From Polynucleobacter sp. MWH-HuK1 (GTDB taxonomy: Bacteria > Pseudomonadota > Gammaproteobacteria > Burkholderiales > Burkholderiaceae): DNA of 64,000 bases. Each line of letters opens with the position of its first letter. Position 1 is the stretch's first letter. A program made the translations under genes and the position numbers. The notes under the pieces are model-generated. The model searched no databases and was not told where the DNA came from. It worked only from the letters and a program-made list of their open reading frames with translations. This document shows positions 1 to 10,230 of this stretch, piece after piece. The stretch covers positions 493,352-557,351 of the forward strand of contig NZ_JACVPP010000001.1 in the NCBI RefSeq assembly GCF_018881815.1, written 5' to 3'.

Positions 1-1182
1 CCAGAGACGAATAAAGGCTTCGTCAAAGCCTAGCTGGCGTATTTCCTGAAGTTTGTGATTAAAACTATCTCTCCATAAGCAAAGTGTTTTTGCATAGTCA
101 GAGCCAAAAGCAAATTCTTGCTCGATTCGTAAACCGGCTTTTGCGGCGCTCGCCTTAAAGCTCTCCCGAGATGGCAACATTCCACCTGGAAAGACATATT
201 GCTGAATGAAGTCAGTATTGCGTCGATAGCGCTCGAAAAGATCTTCAGCAATAACAATAGTCTGAACGCAAGCTTTGCCACCAGCTTTTAAGCATTGGGC
301 AATCGTTTTAAAGTATTCTGGCCAATGCTTTTCACCAACCGCTTCAAACATTTCTACTGAGGCGATACCATCAAATTTTTCTTGGCAGTCCCGATAGTCT
401 TGGAGCCGCACCTCAAATGACGGCGCACTTACCATTGCATTTTGTATCGCCAGAAGACGTTTCTCAGCAAAAGCTTTTTGTTCTGTAGATAAAGTGAGGC
501 CAGTTATTGCTCTGTTGGTGCGCAGTGACTCTTCCATTACCCCACCCCAACCACAGCCAATCTCTAAGATATGATCTCCAGGTTTTGTTTCAAGAGATTC
601 CAGAATGCGTCTAATTTTTGCGCGTTGAGCATCGGCCAATCCTTGCTTATCTCCCTCTGAGAACCAGGCGCTGGAGTAGCTCATGGTTGGGTCGAGCCAC
701 AGGGTGTAGAAGGCGTTGCCTAGGTCGTAGTGAGCGTGAATGTTTTTGCGACTACCTGTTTTACTGTTATCCCTTAACCAATGTTTAAGACGATAAAAAG
801 TAGATCCATACCAATTGCCATAGATGGCTTTTTCTAAGATAGTTCGATTGCGAATGGCTAACTCAAGCAATGCCTTGAGATCTGGAGTATTCCATTTGCC
901 TTGAATGTAGCTCTCTGCAAAACCAATGTCTCCATGAGACATGATTTCTTTAAATACCGACCATTCCTGAATATGAATTTCAGCATGCAATTGATCGCTG
1001 CGGTTACCGAATTCTTTTTTATCCCCATCCGGCAGAGTCATCTTCAAGTAGCCGCTGCTAAGCTGGGTCAAGAGCGTTAAAAGTGCCTTTGCGCTAATTT
1101 GGTGCTTATGTGAAGAGCTAGCTTGCTCTTGGGGGCGAGAAAAATTTAGTCTCGAGAGAAGGGATTGTCCTGGGCGATTCAT
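1..1182 (-). CDS. Cyclopropane-fatty-acyl-phospholipid synthase-like SAM methyltransferase (partial, runs off window start)
   Basis: Continuous minus-strand reading frame starting MNRPGQSLLSRLNFSRP and containing HYDLGNAFYTLWLDPTMSYSSAWF and ILEIGCGWGG (CFA synthase and SAM-binding motifs). Missing from the ORF track because it is truncated by the window edge. Overlaps the next gene by 4 nt. Confidence 0.9.
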   Translation of the reverse strand, partial: MNRPGQSLLSRLNFSRPQEQASSSHKHQISAKALLTLLTQLSSGYLKMTLPDGDKKEFGNRSDQLHAEIHIQEWSVFKEIMSHGDIGFAESYIQGKWNTPDLKALLELAIRNRTILEKAIYGNWYGSTFYRLKHWLRDNSKTGSRKNIHAHYDLGNAFYTLWLDPTMSYSSAWFSEGDKQGLADAQRAKIRRILESLETKPGDHILEIGCGWGGVMEESLRTNRAITGLTLSTEQKAFAEKRLLAIQNAMVSAPSFEVRLQDYRDCQEKFDGIASVEMFEAVGEKHWPEYFKTIAQCLKAGGKACVQTIVIAEDLFERYRRNTDFIQQYVFPGGMLPSRESFKASAAKAGLRIEQEFAFGSDYAKTLCLWRDSFNHKLQEIRQLGFDEAFIRLW

Positions 1183-1964
1183 CTGCTAACTTCAAGTTCT
1201 GGTGGTTTGGGCTTTGAATGAAAGGGTACACCTTTTATCCATAATTTCAATGCTTGCCAATGAATGCGGAAAATTACGCCCAAACTCATCAAAGGGTAGC
1301 GGAGCATTGCCACAATGATATTAGTTCGACTTAGTGAGCGGCTAGTGCCGCTAATGCTCGTATTGATGAGGGGTAGACCGTCTTCATGGAGTTCAATGCG
1401 ATAAACACTGTTTTTCCCGCTACTACTGTCTTGGGGAAACAAGAAGCGGAAATGGTATTCGCCCCTTACTTCGCAAAATGGAGAAACATGAAATACTTTC
1501 TTGCTAGTAAGCGTTTCGCCGGAGTGCAACTCTTCGCCTGAATCTTTGTGGAGTAAGTAGCAATGACGTTCGCCAAAAGTATTATTTACTTCGGCAAGCA
1601 CCGCTTGCACTTTGCCATCGGCTCGAGAGCATATCCAGAAACTCACTGGATTGAAGACATACCCCAGGACCCTTGGAAAGGTTTGTAACCAGATTTCACC
1701 GTTTATATGGGAGACTTGGTTATCAGCAAGAATTTTTTCGATCCAGGCAAGGCTATTCGCATCTCCTAGGCCATGATCCTTATCAAAAAATGTACATAAC
1801 CCCCAGCGGTTATCACTTAGGCCGCAATCCTTAAGTAGATTTGGATTGGCCTTACGAGCACGCATTGGAATCGATACAGTGAACACCCCATAGCCAAAAG
1901 CATTCCTAGCAGGCCGAATGCGCTGGTGCTTTACTACCCCAAAGTTGATCTTTGCTTGCGCCAT
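1179..1964 (-). CDS. DUF1365 family protein
   Basis: 261 aa; motifs RPARNAFGYGVF, GYVFNPVSFW, AVLAEVNNTFGERHCYLL are typical of DUF1365. Confidence 0.9.
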   Translation of the reverse strand: MAQAKINFGVVKHQRIRPARNAFGYGVFTVSIPMRARKANPNLLKDCGLSDNRWGLCTFFDKDHGLGDANSLAWIEKILADNQVSHINGEIWLQTFPRVLGYVFNPVSFWICSRADGKVQAVLAEVNNTFGERHCYLLHKDSGEELHSGETLTSKKVFHVSPFCEVRGEYHFRFLFPQDSSSGKNSVYRIELHEDGLPLINTSISGTSRSLSRTNIIVAMLRYPLMSLGVIFRIHWQALKLWIKGVPFHSKPKPPELEVSR

Positions 1965-3340
1965 TAACTATCTTGTTTGACCTTAATAGGCTGACGAATG
2001 CTTTCAATTAAGGCTTCTGCGACTAGTTCACCGGAGCGCAAGCCGTCCTCATGAAAACCAAAGCCCGTCCAAGCGCCGCAATACCAAATGGATGATGAGC
2101 CTTGAATCAATGGGAGCTCTCTCTGGGCTTGGATTGCGTTCATATCAAAGACAGGGTGCGAATAGTGAATCTCTTGATGGACTAGTTTCGGATCTGGCTC
2201 TTCGGAAGGATTTAGGCTAACAATAATTTGTATATCTTTGAGTTGGTCTGGAAGTGGTTGTAGGCGATTAATGAAATAATTTACGCTGACGTGTTGCCTT
2301 GCATTTGGCTGATCACCAGATTTAGCGGTGTAGTTCCAGGCGGCCCAACAACGTTTTGCCTCAGGCAAGAAGTGGGTATCTGTGTGCAAGATGGCACGAT
2401 TCTTTTGATAGGGAATAGCAGCCAAAATATTTCTGGCTTGCTGATCAATGCCGTGAACCAGGTCTAATGTTTGATCGCTGTGGCAAGCCATGATGACTTC
2501 ATCAAAGTAGGTCGAGCCAGCCTGAGTGACCACCTCCACTTGACCGTTATCATGACCTGCATTAACTCGCAGAACGCATTCGCGCTTGATGGTTGCGCCA
2601 TGTTTTTCTATCGCAGCAACAATTCTTTTTACGTACTCGCGCGAACCGCCTTTGATGGTTAGCCATTGTGGGCGATTTTGAATTTGCAAAAGTCCATGGT
2701 TATGACAAAAATGCACCATAGTTTGAATGGGAAATTCAAGCATCTGCTCGACAGAGCATGACCAGATTGCGCCAATCATCGGCAGGAAATAATTTTCTTT
2801 AAAACTTTGACTGAAACGATGACGTTTTAAAAAATCAGCAATTTTTTCATCTGGCTCTTTGTACTGATGGCCTGCATCAATCTGGTCATGCGCTAACTGG
2901 GTGGCTAAACGGTTAAAGCGCAAGATGTCATAAGCCATGCGCCAAAAAGAGGGGGACAGAAGGTTGGAGCGCTGACCGAAAAAAGAATTGATATCGTTAC
3001 CTGCCCACTCAATCTTTTTATTTGAGCCCGACTTCATAGAGGCATCAATAGAAACAGAAAAAGACATCTCTGAGGGGGCTACAGGAGCTTTAATTTCCTC
3101 GAACAGTCGAACTAGGCGGGGATATGTTTTGCGATTGAAAACTAGAAAGCCAGTATCCACACCATAGGTCACTTTGTCTCCATTGATGTTGTAAGTGAAA
3201 TCTACCGTATTACTATGCCCGCCAATGTGATCACCAGATTCATATAGGGTAATTTCAAATTCAGGGTGTTGTCTTAAGGCGTATGCGCAACCTAGTCCAG
3301 AGATACCTGCGCCAATGATGGCAATTCGTTTTTGACTCAC
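1964..3340 (-). CDS. FAD/NAD(P)-dependent amine-oxidase-like oxidoreductase
   Basis: N-terminal IAIIGAGISGLGCAYAL dinucleotide-binding motif; C-terminal WYCGAWTGFGFHEDGLRSG; adjacent to the CFA and DUF1365 genes. Confidence 0.9.
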   Translation of the reverse strand: MSQKRIAIIGAGISGLGCAYALRQHPEFEITLYESGDHIGGHSNTVDFTYNINGDKVTYGVDTGFLVFNRKTYPRLVRLFEEIKAPVAPSEMSFSVSIDASMKSGSNKKIEWAGNDINSFFGQRSNLLSPSFWRMAYDILRFNRLATQLAHDQIDAGHQYKEPDEKIADFLKRHRFSQSFKENYFLPMIGAIWSCSVEQMLEFPIQTMVHFCHNHGLLQIQNRPQWLTIKGGSREYVKRIVAAIEKHGATIKRECVLRVNAGHDNGQVEVVTQAGSTYFDEVIMACHSDQTLDLVHGIDQQARNILAAIPYQKNRAILHTDTHFLPEAKRCWAAWNYTAKSGDQPNARQHVSVNYFINRLQPLPDQLKDIQIIVSLNPSEEPDPKLVHQEIHYSHPVFDMNAIQAQRELPLIQGSSSIWYCGAWTGFGFHEDGLRSGELVAEALIESIRQPIKVKQDS

Positions 3341-3906
3341 TGGACCTTTTCTCCTAAAAGCTTTTCAATTTGATTGGTGATACTACTGCTAGTTGGTTTG
3401 GTCATACTTCCGTAAGAGTCAATCACATTACCATTGCGATCTATCAAGTACTTATAAAAGTTCCATTTAGGTGTTGTACCTGTTTTGGCAATCAACATCT
3501 TAAATAAAGGATTTGGGTTGCTACCCGAGACTGCGCTTTTTGAAAACATTGGGAACTTCACGTCATAGGTATTTTTACAAAAATCAGCAATGTCTTTATT
3601 GCTACCTGGCTCTTGCTGCCCAAAATCATTGGAAGGAAAACCCAGCACTACAAAACCTTGGTCTTTATATTTGGCATAAATCTTCTCAAGACCCTCGTAT
3701 TGACTTGTAAAACCGCAGAAGCTAGCTGTATTTACAACCAGAATGACTTTACCTTGGTATTGGCAAAGGTTTTGTGGCGCCTCATCCTGTAAACGAGGGA
3801 GGGTATGAGAAAGGAGTGGGCTACAGCTGCTTGCGGCATTGGCAATTTGCAGTCCGGATAGGAGGGCACATAAGCCAAAGAGCCAATTCATTAGGTTGCG
3901 GTGCAT
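3337..3906 (-). CDS. Glutathione peroxidase family protein with N-terminal signal peptide
   Basis: VNTASFCGFTSQYEGLEKIY, GFPSNDFGQQEPG and WNFYKYLIDRNG motifs; N-terminal MHRNLMNWLFGLCALLSGLQIANA looks like a signal peptide. Confidence 0.9.
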   Translation of the reverse strand: MHRNLMNWLFGLCALLSGLQIANAASSCSPLLSHTLPRLQDEAPQNLCQYQGKVILVVNTASFCGFTSQYEGLEKIYAKYKDQGFVVLGFPSNDFGQQEPGSNKDIADFCKNTYDVKFPMFSKSAVSGSNPNPLFKMLIAKTGTTPKWNFYKYLIDRNGNVIDSYGSMTKPTSSSITNQIEKLLGEKVQ

Positions 3907-3998
3907 ATTGCGCCTTTAAATTTCACTAGGTAGAGACCAAGTCTAAGACATTCTGGCTAATATCGCTGGCATTACAAAATTGCCATTAATATTGAGTT

Positions 3999-4487
3999 AT
4001 GAACCAGTTACTACCACCCTCTTTCGAAGCCAAAGTTTGTCCACCCGACGAGCTTGCGGTTCGCTTAGCAAGTCTTCCAAGGCCACTAGTGTTTACTAAT
4101 GGAGTCTTTGATATTCTGCATCGCGGACATGCCAGTTATTTAGCTCAGGCACGAGCTTTGGGCGCTAGTTTGGTAGTGGGTGTAAATTCAGATGCTTCGG
4201 TCAAGATGCTGGGTAAAGGCGACGACAGACCTATAAATACAGAGGCTGATCGTCAGGCCTTGTTGGCTGCGCTGGAGAGTGTTGATATGGCTGTGTTGTT
4301 TACCGAACAAACTCCAGTCAACTTAATTGAAAAAATTCGTCCTGATATATATGTAAAGGGTGGAGACTATGAAATCGACGCCTTAGCTGAGACTCATCTT
4401 GTAAAAAGCTGGGGCGGTAAGGCAATTGCCATACCATTTTTGTATGAGCGCTCCACCACAAGTCTATTAGGCAAGATTCGCGCTTAA
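3999..4487 (+). CDS. rfaE2: D-glycero-beta-D-manno-heptose 1-phosphate adenylyltransferase
   Basis: FTNGVFDILHRGHASYLAQAR nucleotidyltransferase motif; standalone C-terminal HldE-type domain. Confidence 0.9.
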   Translation: MNQLLPPSFEAKVCPPDELAVRLASLPRPLVFTNGVFDILHRGHASYLAQARALGASLVVGVNSDASVKMLGKGDDRPINTEADRQALLAALESVDMAVLFTEQTPVNLIEKIRPDIYVKGGDYEIDALAETHLVKSWGGKAIAIPFLYERSTTSLLGKIRA

Positions 4488-5293
4488 AGATTTTGTAGTA
4501 GCCACGCCCAAATGCCGCGGAGTACTAAGCCCTCAGTTTGTTCAATCGGCCAATTCTGCAGGTCAATTTTTTTTATTTGAGCAAGAAGAATTTTTGCATT
4601 ACCGCCATCAAACCAAATTCTTTCAATTGGATGATTTAATTTTTTAGCTTGTAGTAAAGCATAGTGAATGGCGCCAATCTGTGCTGCATCACATCCACTA
4701 ATAATGGCTTCATTAGTTGTAGTTCCAAATTCTTGCTGAGATTCTTCACGAACCGCTAAAGGGAGTTGCGCAGTTTTGCTCTGCAAGCTTTCTTGCATAA
4801 GCCCAAGACCAGGCAAGATCCACCCGCCATAATGCACTCCATTAGATCCTAGCAGGTCAATCGTGGTGGCGGTACCAGCATTCACAACTAGGGTGTTGCT
4901 GGTAGATAAAGTGCGGGCTCCAATGAGTGCGGCCCAGCGATCGGCGCCGAGCTTACTAGTATCTTGATAAAGGCTACGCATTCCTGAGAATGTGCTGTCG
5001 CCTTTTAATTGCTGCCAATTCAAATCACTCCATTGTGGAAATAATGACTTGAGATTGGTGATAGCTTCTTCCTCGGCTACGCTGCAAAAGCCAATGGCAT
5101 CTGGTTTTGGAAGTGTCTTTGCAATATAGTCGGCTAATTCCTTGCGATGATCGGCTGACTGCAAAGACTTGCTGCTAATAGAGCCCGAGTAAGCCCACAA
5201 CTTCTTTTGTTGGGTGCTTGGATTTTGATTGGATTCCACAGCCGCCCATTTAAGGCGTGTATTGCCAACATCAAAGAATAAATAAAGGCTCAT
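4484..5293 (-). CDS. coaX: Type III pantothenate kinase
   Basis: LFFDVGNTRLKWA, LGADRWAALIGAR, VVNAGTATTIDLL motifs; next to birA. Confidence 0.93.
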   Translation of the reverse strand: MSLYLFFDVGNTRLKWAAVESNQNPSTQQKKLWAYSGSISSKSLQSADHRKELADYIAKTLPKPDAIGFCSVAEEEAITNLKSLFPQWSDLNWQQLKGDSTFSGMRSLYQDTSKLGADRWAALIGARTLSTSNTLVVNAGTATTIDLLGSNGVHYGGWILPGLGLMQESLQSKTAQLPLAVREESQQEFGTTTNEAIISGCDAAQIGAIHYALLQAKKLNHPIERIWFDGGNAKILLAQIKKIDLQNWPIEQTEGLVLRGIWAWLLQNL

Positions 5294-6075
5294 GATTGAA
5301 TCCGTAATGAAACATCACCCGCATGAATGGCGACCGTTTTGTTTTCCTGTTGCAATAGTAATGCTCCAGATTCATCAACACCTTTTGTGATGCCGTATAC
5401 AGCATCTTTACCGGCGCCTGAAATGCAAACAGCTTGATCTCGATATGCATCCCACTTCATCCACGACCTCATGCATGGCTTAAATCCATGTAGATCGAAT
5501 TCGGTGAGGTTGTGTTCCAAAGATGCGATCAATTTCAACCAAAGGTATTCAACATCCGGTAGCGAGTCTGTAATCTGGCTAAGAGAGCTTGCTCTGAATC
5601 CATTGTCTAGACTAACTTCAATTTTTTCTGCATTACGTAAGTTGATACCAACCCCAATAATCATCCAGGTTGATTCCCCTGCTTTTGCTTGACCACCTTC
5701 TATCAAAATGCCGGCGAGTTTAGCGTAATTTAGTAACAAATCATTTGGCCACTTTAAGCGAAGTCCTAATTCATAAAGTTTGGATTCGCTGAGTTCGCAT
5801 GCTTGTGCAATCCCGGATATGACAGCTAGGCCAACTAGCAAACTCAAGCCACTCAATTCTGCAGGCGTTCTTTTAAATGGAAAGGCTAAAGAAAAGCAAA
5901 GGGAGTCTTCGGGATTGGCTAGCCATGATCGCCCGGCTCTTCCTTTGCCTGCTGTTTGTTTGTGGGCAATGCGCGCCACTGGATCGATTAACTCTCCGGC
6001 GCGCCAACGCTCCAAAAGATCATCATTCGTCGATTTGGTCTCTATAACGCGCTCAAGTATGCAATTTGCAGTCAT
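5290..6075 (-). CDS. birA: Biotin--[acetyl-CoA-carboxylase] ligase
   Basis: KSTNDDLLERW, KQTAGKGRAGRSW, LKWPNDLLLNYAKLAGILIEG motifs; no N-terminal HTH. Confidence 0.92.
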   Translation of the reverse strand: MTANCILERVIETKSTNDDLLERWRAGELIDPVARIAHKQTAGKGRAGRSWLANPEDSLCFSLAFPFKRTPAELSGLSLLVGLAVISGIAQACELSESKLYELGLRLKWPNDLLLNYAKLAGILIEGGQAKAGESTWMIIGVGINLRNAEKIEVSLDNGFRASSLSQITDSLPDVEYLWLKLIASLEHNLTEFDLHGFKPCMRSWMKWDAYRDQAVCISGAGKDAVYGITKGVDESGALLLQQENKTVAIHAGDVSLRIQS

Positions 6076-6112
6076 TCCGCCATTGTAGAAAGGTCTGACC
6101 TAGAATTGTGGG

Positions 6113-7207
6113 ATGGATCAAAAAGATCAACGACCGCGGAAGTTAGTATGGCCTTTACAGGCTATGCCGTTAGCTAGGGCTATGAGCTTAAGTTATGCGC
6201 TCTTGATTATCTATGTGAGCCTTAACCCCTTCGATTTTGATTTCCATAACGGAATATCTGCCTGGGCATGGTTGGATGCCCCCTTGCCTCGTTTTATTAC
6301 TTTGTTTGATGTGGCAGTCAATATCCTTGCTTATATCCCTTTTGGGTTTTTGGTGATGTTTGCTGCCTACCCACGTTGGCGTAACTTCGTAGCCCTTGGT
6401 GTCGCCCTTGGTTTGAGTGCCGCACTTGCCTTGGGTGTAGAGACCTTGCAATCTTGGCTGCCTACACGTATTCCCAGTCAGATGGATTGGTGGGCCAATA
6501 TATTGGGGGGGTTATTGGGAGGCTTATTGGCCATTCCACTGGGTCCGCAGTGGCTCTCCGGGAGCGCTATTCGCCGCCGTTTTGACCAATGGTTTGGCTT
6601 GAATTGGGCAGCGTGTGCATTATTTCTGTTGTTTCCATGGTCGCAAATTTATCCTCAAAGCTCTTGGCTTGGAACGGGCGTTTGGGGGCATGCAATATTT
6701 GGCTCAGTAGATTGGGGCACTTGGGTGATTAATCATGTTGCTCAGGAGGTAGTGATTACATCGTTATGTTGGCTCGGCGTTGCCTTATTGCTGTCGCTCG
6801 GATTACGAGCTAAGGCACCTCAGTGGCGCATCCTGAACGGGCTACTTGGTTTGACGGTACTCATCAAGATTTTGTTTACAGCACTTCAGTTTGGCGCCGA
6901 ATTTAGTTTGAATTGGTTAACTGCAGGGGCCCTCTGGGGAATGGTGCTGGGTAGCATCTTATTAAGGTCGGCACTAAAGTTGGAGCCCGAGCTTAAATTT
7001 TGGCTAGCTTTGACCTGTTTAGTGGGAACCACAATAGCGGTCAACATATTGCCTGACAATCCCTACTTCATTCTGACGCTAAGACATTGGTATCAGGGTC
7101 GCTTATTGCACTTTAATGAGCTCATGCAGTGGGTTTCAGTAGTATGGTTACCTTTAGCGCTTATTTGGATGCTTCGCAGTGCTAGGGAATTTAAATCGAA
7201 GCATTGA
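6113..7207 (+). CDS. VanZ-like family membrane protein
   Basis: Multi-TM protein with LNPFDF, NILAYIPFGFL, ETLQSWLPTRIPSQMDWWANILGGLLG (VanZ-like). Confidence 0.8.
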   Translation: MDQKDQRPRKLVWPLQAMPLARAMSLSYALLIIYVSLNPFDFDFHNGISAWAWLDAPLPRFITLFDVAVNILAYIPFGFLVMFAAYPRWRNFVALGVALGLSAALALGVETLQSWLPTRIPSQMDWWANILGGLLGGLLAIPLGPQWLSGSAIRRRFDQWFGLNWAACALFLLFPWSQIYPQSSWLGTGVWGHAIFGSVDWGTWVINHVAQEVVITSLCWLGVALLLSLGLRAKAPQWRILNGLLGLTVLIKILFTALQFGAEFSLNWLTAGALWGMVLGSILLRSALKLEPELKFWLALTCLVGTTIAVNILPDNPYFILTLRHWYQGRLLHFNELMQWVSVVWLPLALIWMLRSAREFKSKH

Positions 7208-7223
7208 TGAATATAATTTTTCT

Positions 7224-7532
7224 ATGAGTTTTTCACACCACCTATTTTTTTGTTTAAATCAACGCAGTAATGGCGAAGAGTGCTGCGATCAGCACAATGC
7301 TTTTATGCTATTTGATTACGCCAAAAAAAGAGTAAAAGAACTTGGACTTGCAGGCCCAGGAAAGATTCGCGTTAATAAGGCTGGATGTTTAGACCGCTGC
7401 TCTGAAGGTCCTGTCATGGTCGTTTATCCACAAGGTGTTTGGTACACCATGGTTGATATAAATGATGTTGAGGAAATTATCCAATCACATTTAATTGCAG
7501 GTCGCCCGGTTGAGCGCTTGCAGTTGGCTTAG
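7224..7532 (+). CDS. (2Fe-2S) thioredoxin-like ferredoxin
   Basis: MSFSHHLFFCLNQRSNGEECC...RVNKAGCLDRCSEGPVMVVYP; Cys pattern of thioredoxin-like 2Fe-2S ferredoxins. Start moved to the internal ATG; the ORF-track start overlaps the upstream gene. Confidence 0.85.
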   Translation: MSFSHHLFFCLNQRSNGEECCDQHNAFMLFDYAKKRVKELGLAGPGKIRVNKAGCLDRCSEGPVMVVYPQGVWYTMVDINDVEEIIQSHLIAGRPVERLQLA

Positions 7533-7557
7533 CAATTTAAATGATTGAAAGTGATTT

Positions 7558-8271
7558 ATGAATAGCCGTACAAAATTAATTCATATTGAAGGTATTGTTG
7601 GATCAATTGAGATGTCGATTGATCTTCCCGATGAATTAAAAAATGATCCTAACTTTGCAGTTCGTGGTTTAGCGCTCGTTGCTCATCCGCACCCTCTAAT
7701 GGGTGGGACGATGGATAACAAAGTTGCGCAAACTATGGCACGTGCATTTAACCAATTGGGTTATGTTAGTGTGCGTCCAAACTTTCGTGGTGTCGGTGGA
7801 ACCGAGGGTGTTCATGATGATGGCGTTGGAGAGCTAGAAGATTTACTGCATGTGACTGACTGGATGCGTACTCCATCAAGCTGGAGCGAATTTGAGGCAA
7901 CTGCTAATCAGGCCTGGGCAGCGAACGCAAATAGTTTGCCATTAGTTGTTTCTGGTTTTTCTTTTGGAAGTTTTGTTGGCAGCCACTTGGTGCAAAGGCT
8001 TTCAGAGCTGGGGCGCCCAGCTGAGCGTCTTGTCATGGTGGGTAGTGCTGCTGGCAAGTGGACGCTGGCTCAAGTTCCTGCGGATACGATATTAATTCAT
8101 GGTGAATTAGATGAAACGATCCCATTAATTGATGTTTTGGATTGGGCGCGCCCACAAGAATTAGCGGTGCAGGTAGTTCCTGGCGCTGATCATTTTTTCC
8201 ACCGTCGCTTACATTGCATTCGCAACATCATTACTGGTGCTTGGTTGGGTATGCCAGATCACCGCAAATAA
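7558..8271 (+). CDS. Alpha/beta hydrolase
   Basis: HPHPLMGGTMDNKV, RPNFRGVGGTEG, GFSFGSFVG nucleophile elbow. Confidence 0.88.
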   Translation: MNSRTKLIHIEGIVGSIEMSIDLPDELKNDPNFAVRGLALVAHPHPLMGGTMDNKVAQTMARAFNQLGYVSVRPNFRGVGGTEGVHDDGVGELEDLLHVTDWMRTPSSWSEFEATANQAWAANANSLPLVVSGFSFGSFVGSHLVQRLSELGRPAERLVMVGSAAGKWTLAQVPADTILIHGELDETIPLIDVLDWARPQELAVQVVPGADHFFHRRLHCIRNIITGAWLGMPDHRK

Positions 8272-8304
8272 TTACAAATCAAATTAGATATAGAGAGTTA
8301 AAGC

Positions 8305-8571
8305 ATGGCTGAAGAAAAGTCCTTAATTGAGTACCCCTCATTATTTCCAATCAAGGTAATGGGCAAAGCAAACCCTGAATATCTCCCTGCGATCATTCAT
8401 ATTGCCAAGCAATTTGATCCTACATTTGATGAGAGCAAAGTAGAGCAGCGTCCTTCCAAGGACGGAAATTACTTGGGAATTACTTTGCCAATTACTGCGA
8501 CTAGTCGTGAGCAGTTGGATGAGCTCTATAGAACTTTGTCTACTCACCCATTAGTTAGCGTCGTTCTCTAA
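8305..8571 (+). CDS. DUF493 (YbeD-like) family protein
   Basis: 88 aa: [16 protein letters not shown]...[15 protein letters not shown]; upstream of lipB. Confidence 0.88.
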   Translation: MAEEKSLIEYPSLFPIKVMGKANPEYLPAIIHIAKQFDPTFDESKVEQRPSKDGNYLGITLPITATSREQLDELYRTLSTHPLVSVVL

Positions 8572-8578
8572 TTCATTG

Positions 8579-9223
8579 ATGCCGGCTTTGATAAAACAAC
8601 TTGGGTTGGCGGATTACGCATCGACGTATGAGGCAATGCAAGCATTTACAAAGGCGCGTAATAACGATACGCCTGATGAGATTTGGGTGTTAGAGCATCC
8701 CCCTGTGTTTACTTTGGGCTTAGCTGGTGATGCAAGAAATTTGCATTCACCGAGCAATCAAATTCCTCTAGTGCATGTTGATCGCGGTGGCGAAATCACT
8801 TATCACGGGCCAGGCCAGATTGTTGTTTATCTTCTGTTGGATCTCAGGCGCCTTGGAATTTTCGTCAAGGAGCTGGTTTCTCGAATAGAGCAAGCAGTGA
8901 TTGATACCCTAGCCGATTTCGGCATTCAGGCTGAAAGACATCCAGGCGCACCAGGAATTTATGTCTCTCAGCAGTTAGGGGTGCCTCCAGAATGGATTGG
9001 CGCTAAGATTGCAGCCCTGGGCCTTAAAGTATCTAAAGGCTGTTCCTATCATGGTCTTGCCTTGAATGTGGCGACTGATTTGGAGGCTTTCAAGCGTATC
9101 CACCCTTGTGGTTATGAGGGTTTAAAAACGGTTGATATGCAAACCCTTGGGATCAAGGACAATATAGACATTATTAGCCAAAGGCTTTTGCAGCACTTAC
9201 AAAAGCAACTGATGCCATCATGA
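8579..9223 (+). CDS. lipB: Lipoyl(octanoyl) transferase
   Basis: [58 protein letters not shown] at 8579 preferred over the TTG at 8576. Confidence 0.95.
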   Translation: MPALIKQLGLADYASTYEAMQAFTKARNNDTPDEIWVLEHPPVFTLGLAGDARNLHSPSNQIPLVHVDRGGEITYHGPGQIVVYLLLDLRRLGIFVKELVSRIEQAVIDTLADFGIQAERHPGAPGIYVSQQLGVPPEWIGAKIAALGLKVSKGCSYHGLALNVATDLEAFKRIHPCGYEGLKTVDMQTLGIKDNIDIISQRLLQHLQKQLMPS

Positions 9224-10230
9224 CAACAAACAAGCCTGATATAAACACACCTATTGAGGGTCGCCAAGATCTCAATTACGACGCATCACGTAAGCAAAAA
9301 TCAAGCGAGAAGACTGCGCGTATTCCAATCAAGATTGTTCCACTAGAACAAGTGCTTAAAAAGCCGGATTGGATTCGAGTAAAGGCAGCCTCCAATAATT
9401 CACGCTTTTCTGAAATCAAAAAGATTTTGCGCGAAAACGAGTTGGTAACTGTTTGCGAGGAAGCAAGCTGTCCCAATATCGGCGAGTGTTTTGGTAAGGG
9501 CACTGCAACCTTCATGATCATGGGTGACAAATGCACGCGCCGTTGCCCATTCTGCGATGTAGGTCATGGCAGGCCAGATCCTTTGGACACAAAAGAGCCG
9601 GCTAATTTAGCCCGCACAATTGCAGCGCTCAAATTAAACTATGTTGTTATTACCAGCGTGGATCGTGATGATCTGCGTGATGGCGGTGCAATGCATTATG
9701 TGGATTGCATTTCTCAATCACGCACCCTTTCGCCCAACACTCGCATCGAAGTGTTGGTGCCAGACTTTCGCGGTCGTCTCGATAAGGCTCTAGATATCTT
9801 TGCTGAGCATGCGCCAAATGGTTTGCCCGATGTGATGAATCACAATCTAGAAACAGTACCTCGTTTGTATAAACAAGCTAGACCTGGTGCTGATTACCTT
9901 CACTCATTAAAACTTCTAAAAGACTTCAAAGAGCGTTTTCCACACGTACCAACCAAGAGCGGTTTGATGGTGGGTCTGGGCGAAACGGATGATGAGATTT
10001 TGGAAGTCATGCGCGATATGCGTGAACATAATATCGACATGCTCACTATCGGTCAGTACCTTGCTCCTTCGGGACATCATTTGCCTGTTACTCGCTATGT
10101 TCATCCCGACGTCTTTAGGATGTTTGAGGAAAAGGCTTATGAAATGGGCTTTTCCCATGCGGCAGTAGGTGCTATGGTGCGTTCAAGCTATCACGCAGAT
10201 CAACAGGCGCATGGAGCTGGGGTTGTTTAG
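9220..10230 (+). CDS. lipA: Lipoyl synthase
   Basis: [41 protein letters not shown]: two LipA Fe-S cluster motifs. Confidence 0.97.
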   Translation: MTTNKPDINTPIEGRQDLNYDASRKQKSSEKTARIPIKIVPLEQVLKKPDWIRVKAASNNSRFSEIKKILRENELVTVCEEASCPNIGECFGKGTATFMIMGDKCTRRCPFCDVGHGRPDPLDTKEPANLARTIAALKLNYVVITSVDRDDLRDGGAMHYVDCISQSRTLSPNTRIEVLVPDFRGRLDKALDIFAEHAPNGLPDVMNHNLETVPRLYKQARPGADYLHSLKLLKDFKERFPHVPTKSGLMVGLGETDDEILEVMRDMREHNIDMLTIGQYLAPSGHHLPVTRYVHPDVFRMFEEKAYEMGFSHAAVGAMVRSSYHADQQAHGAGVV

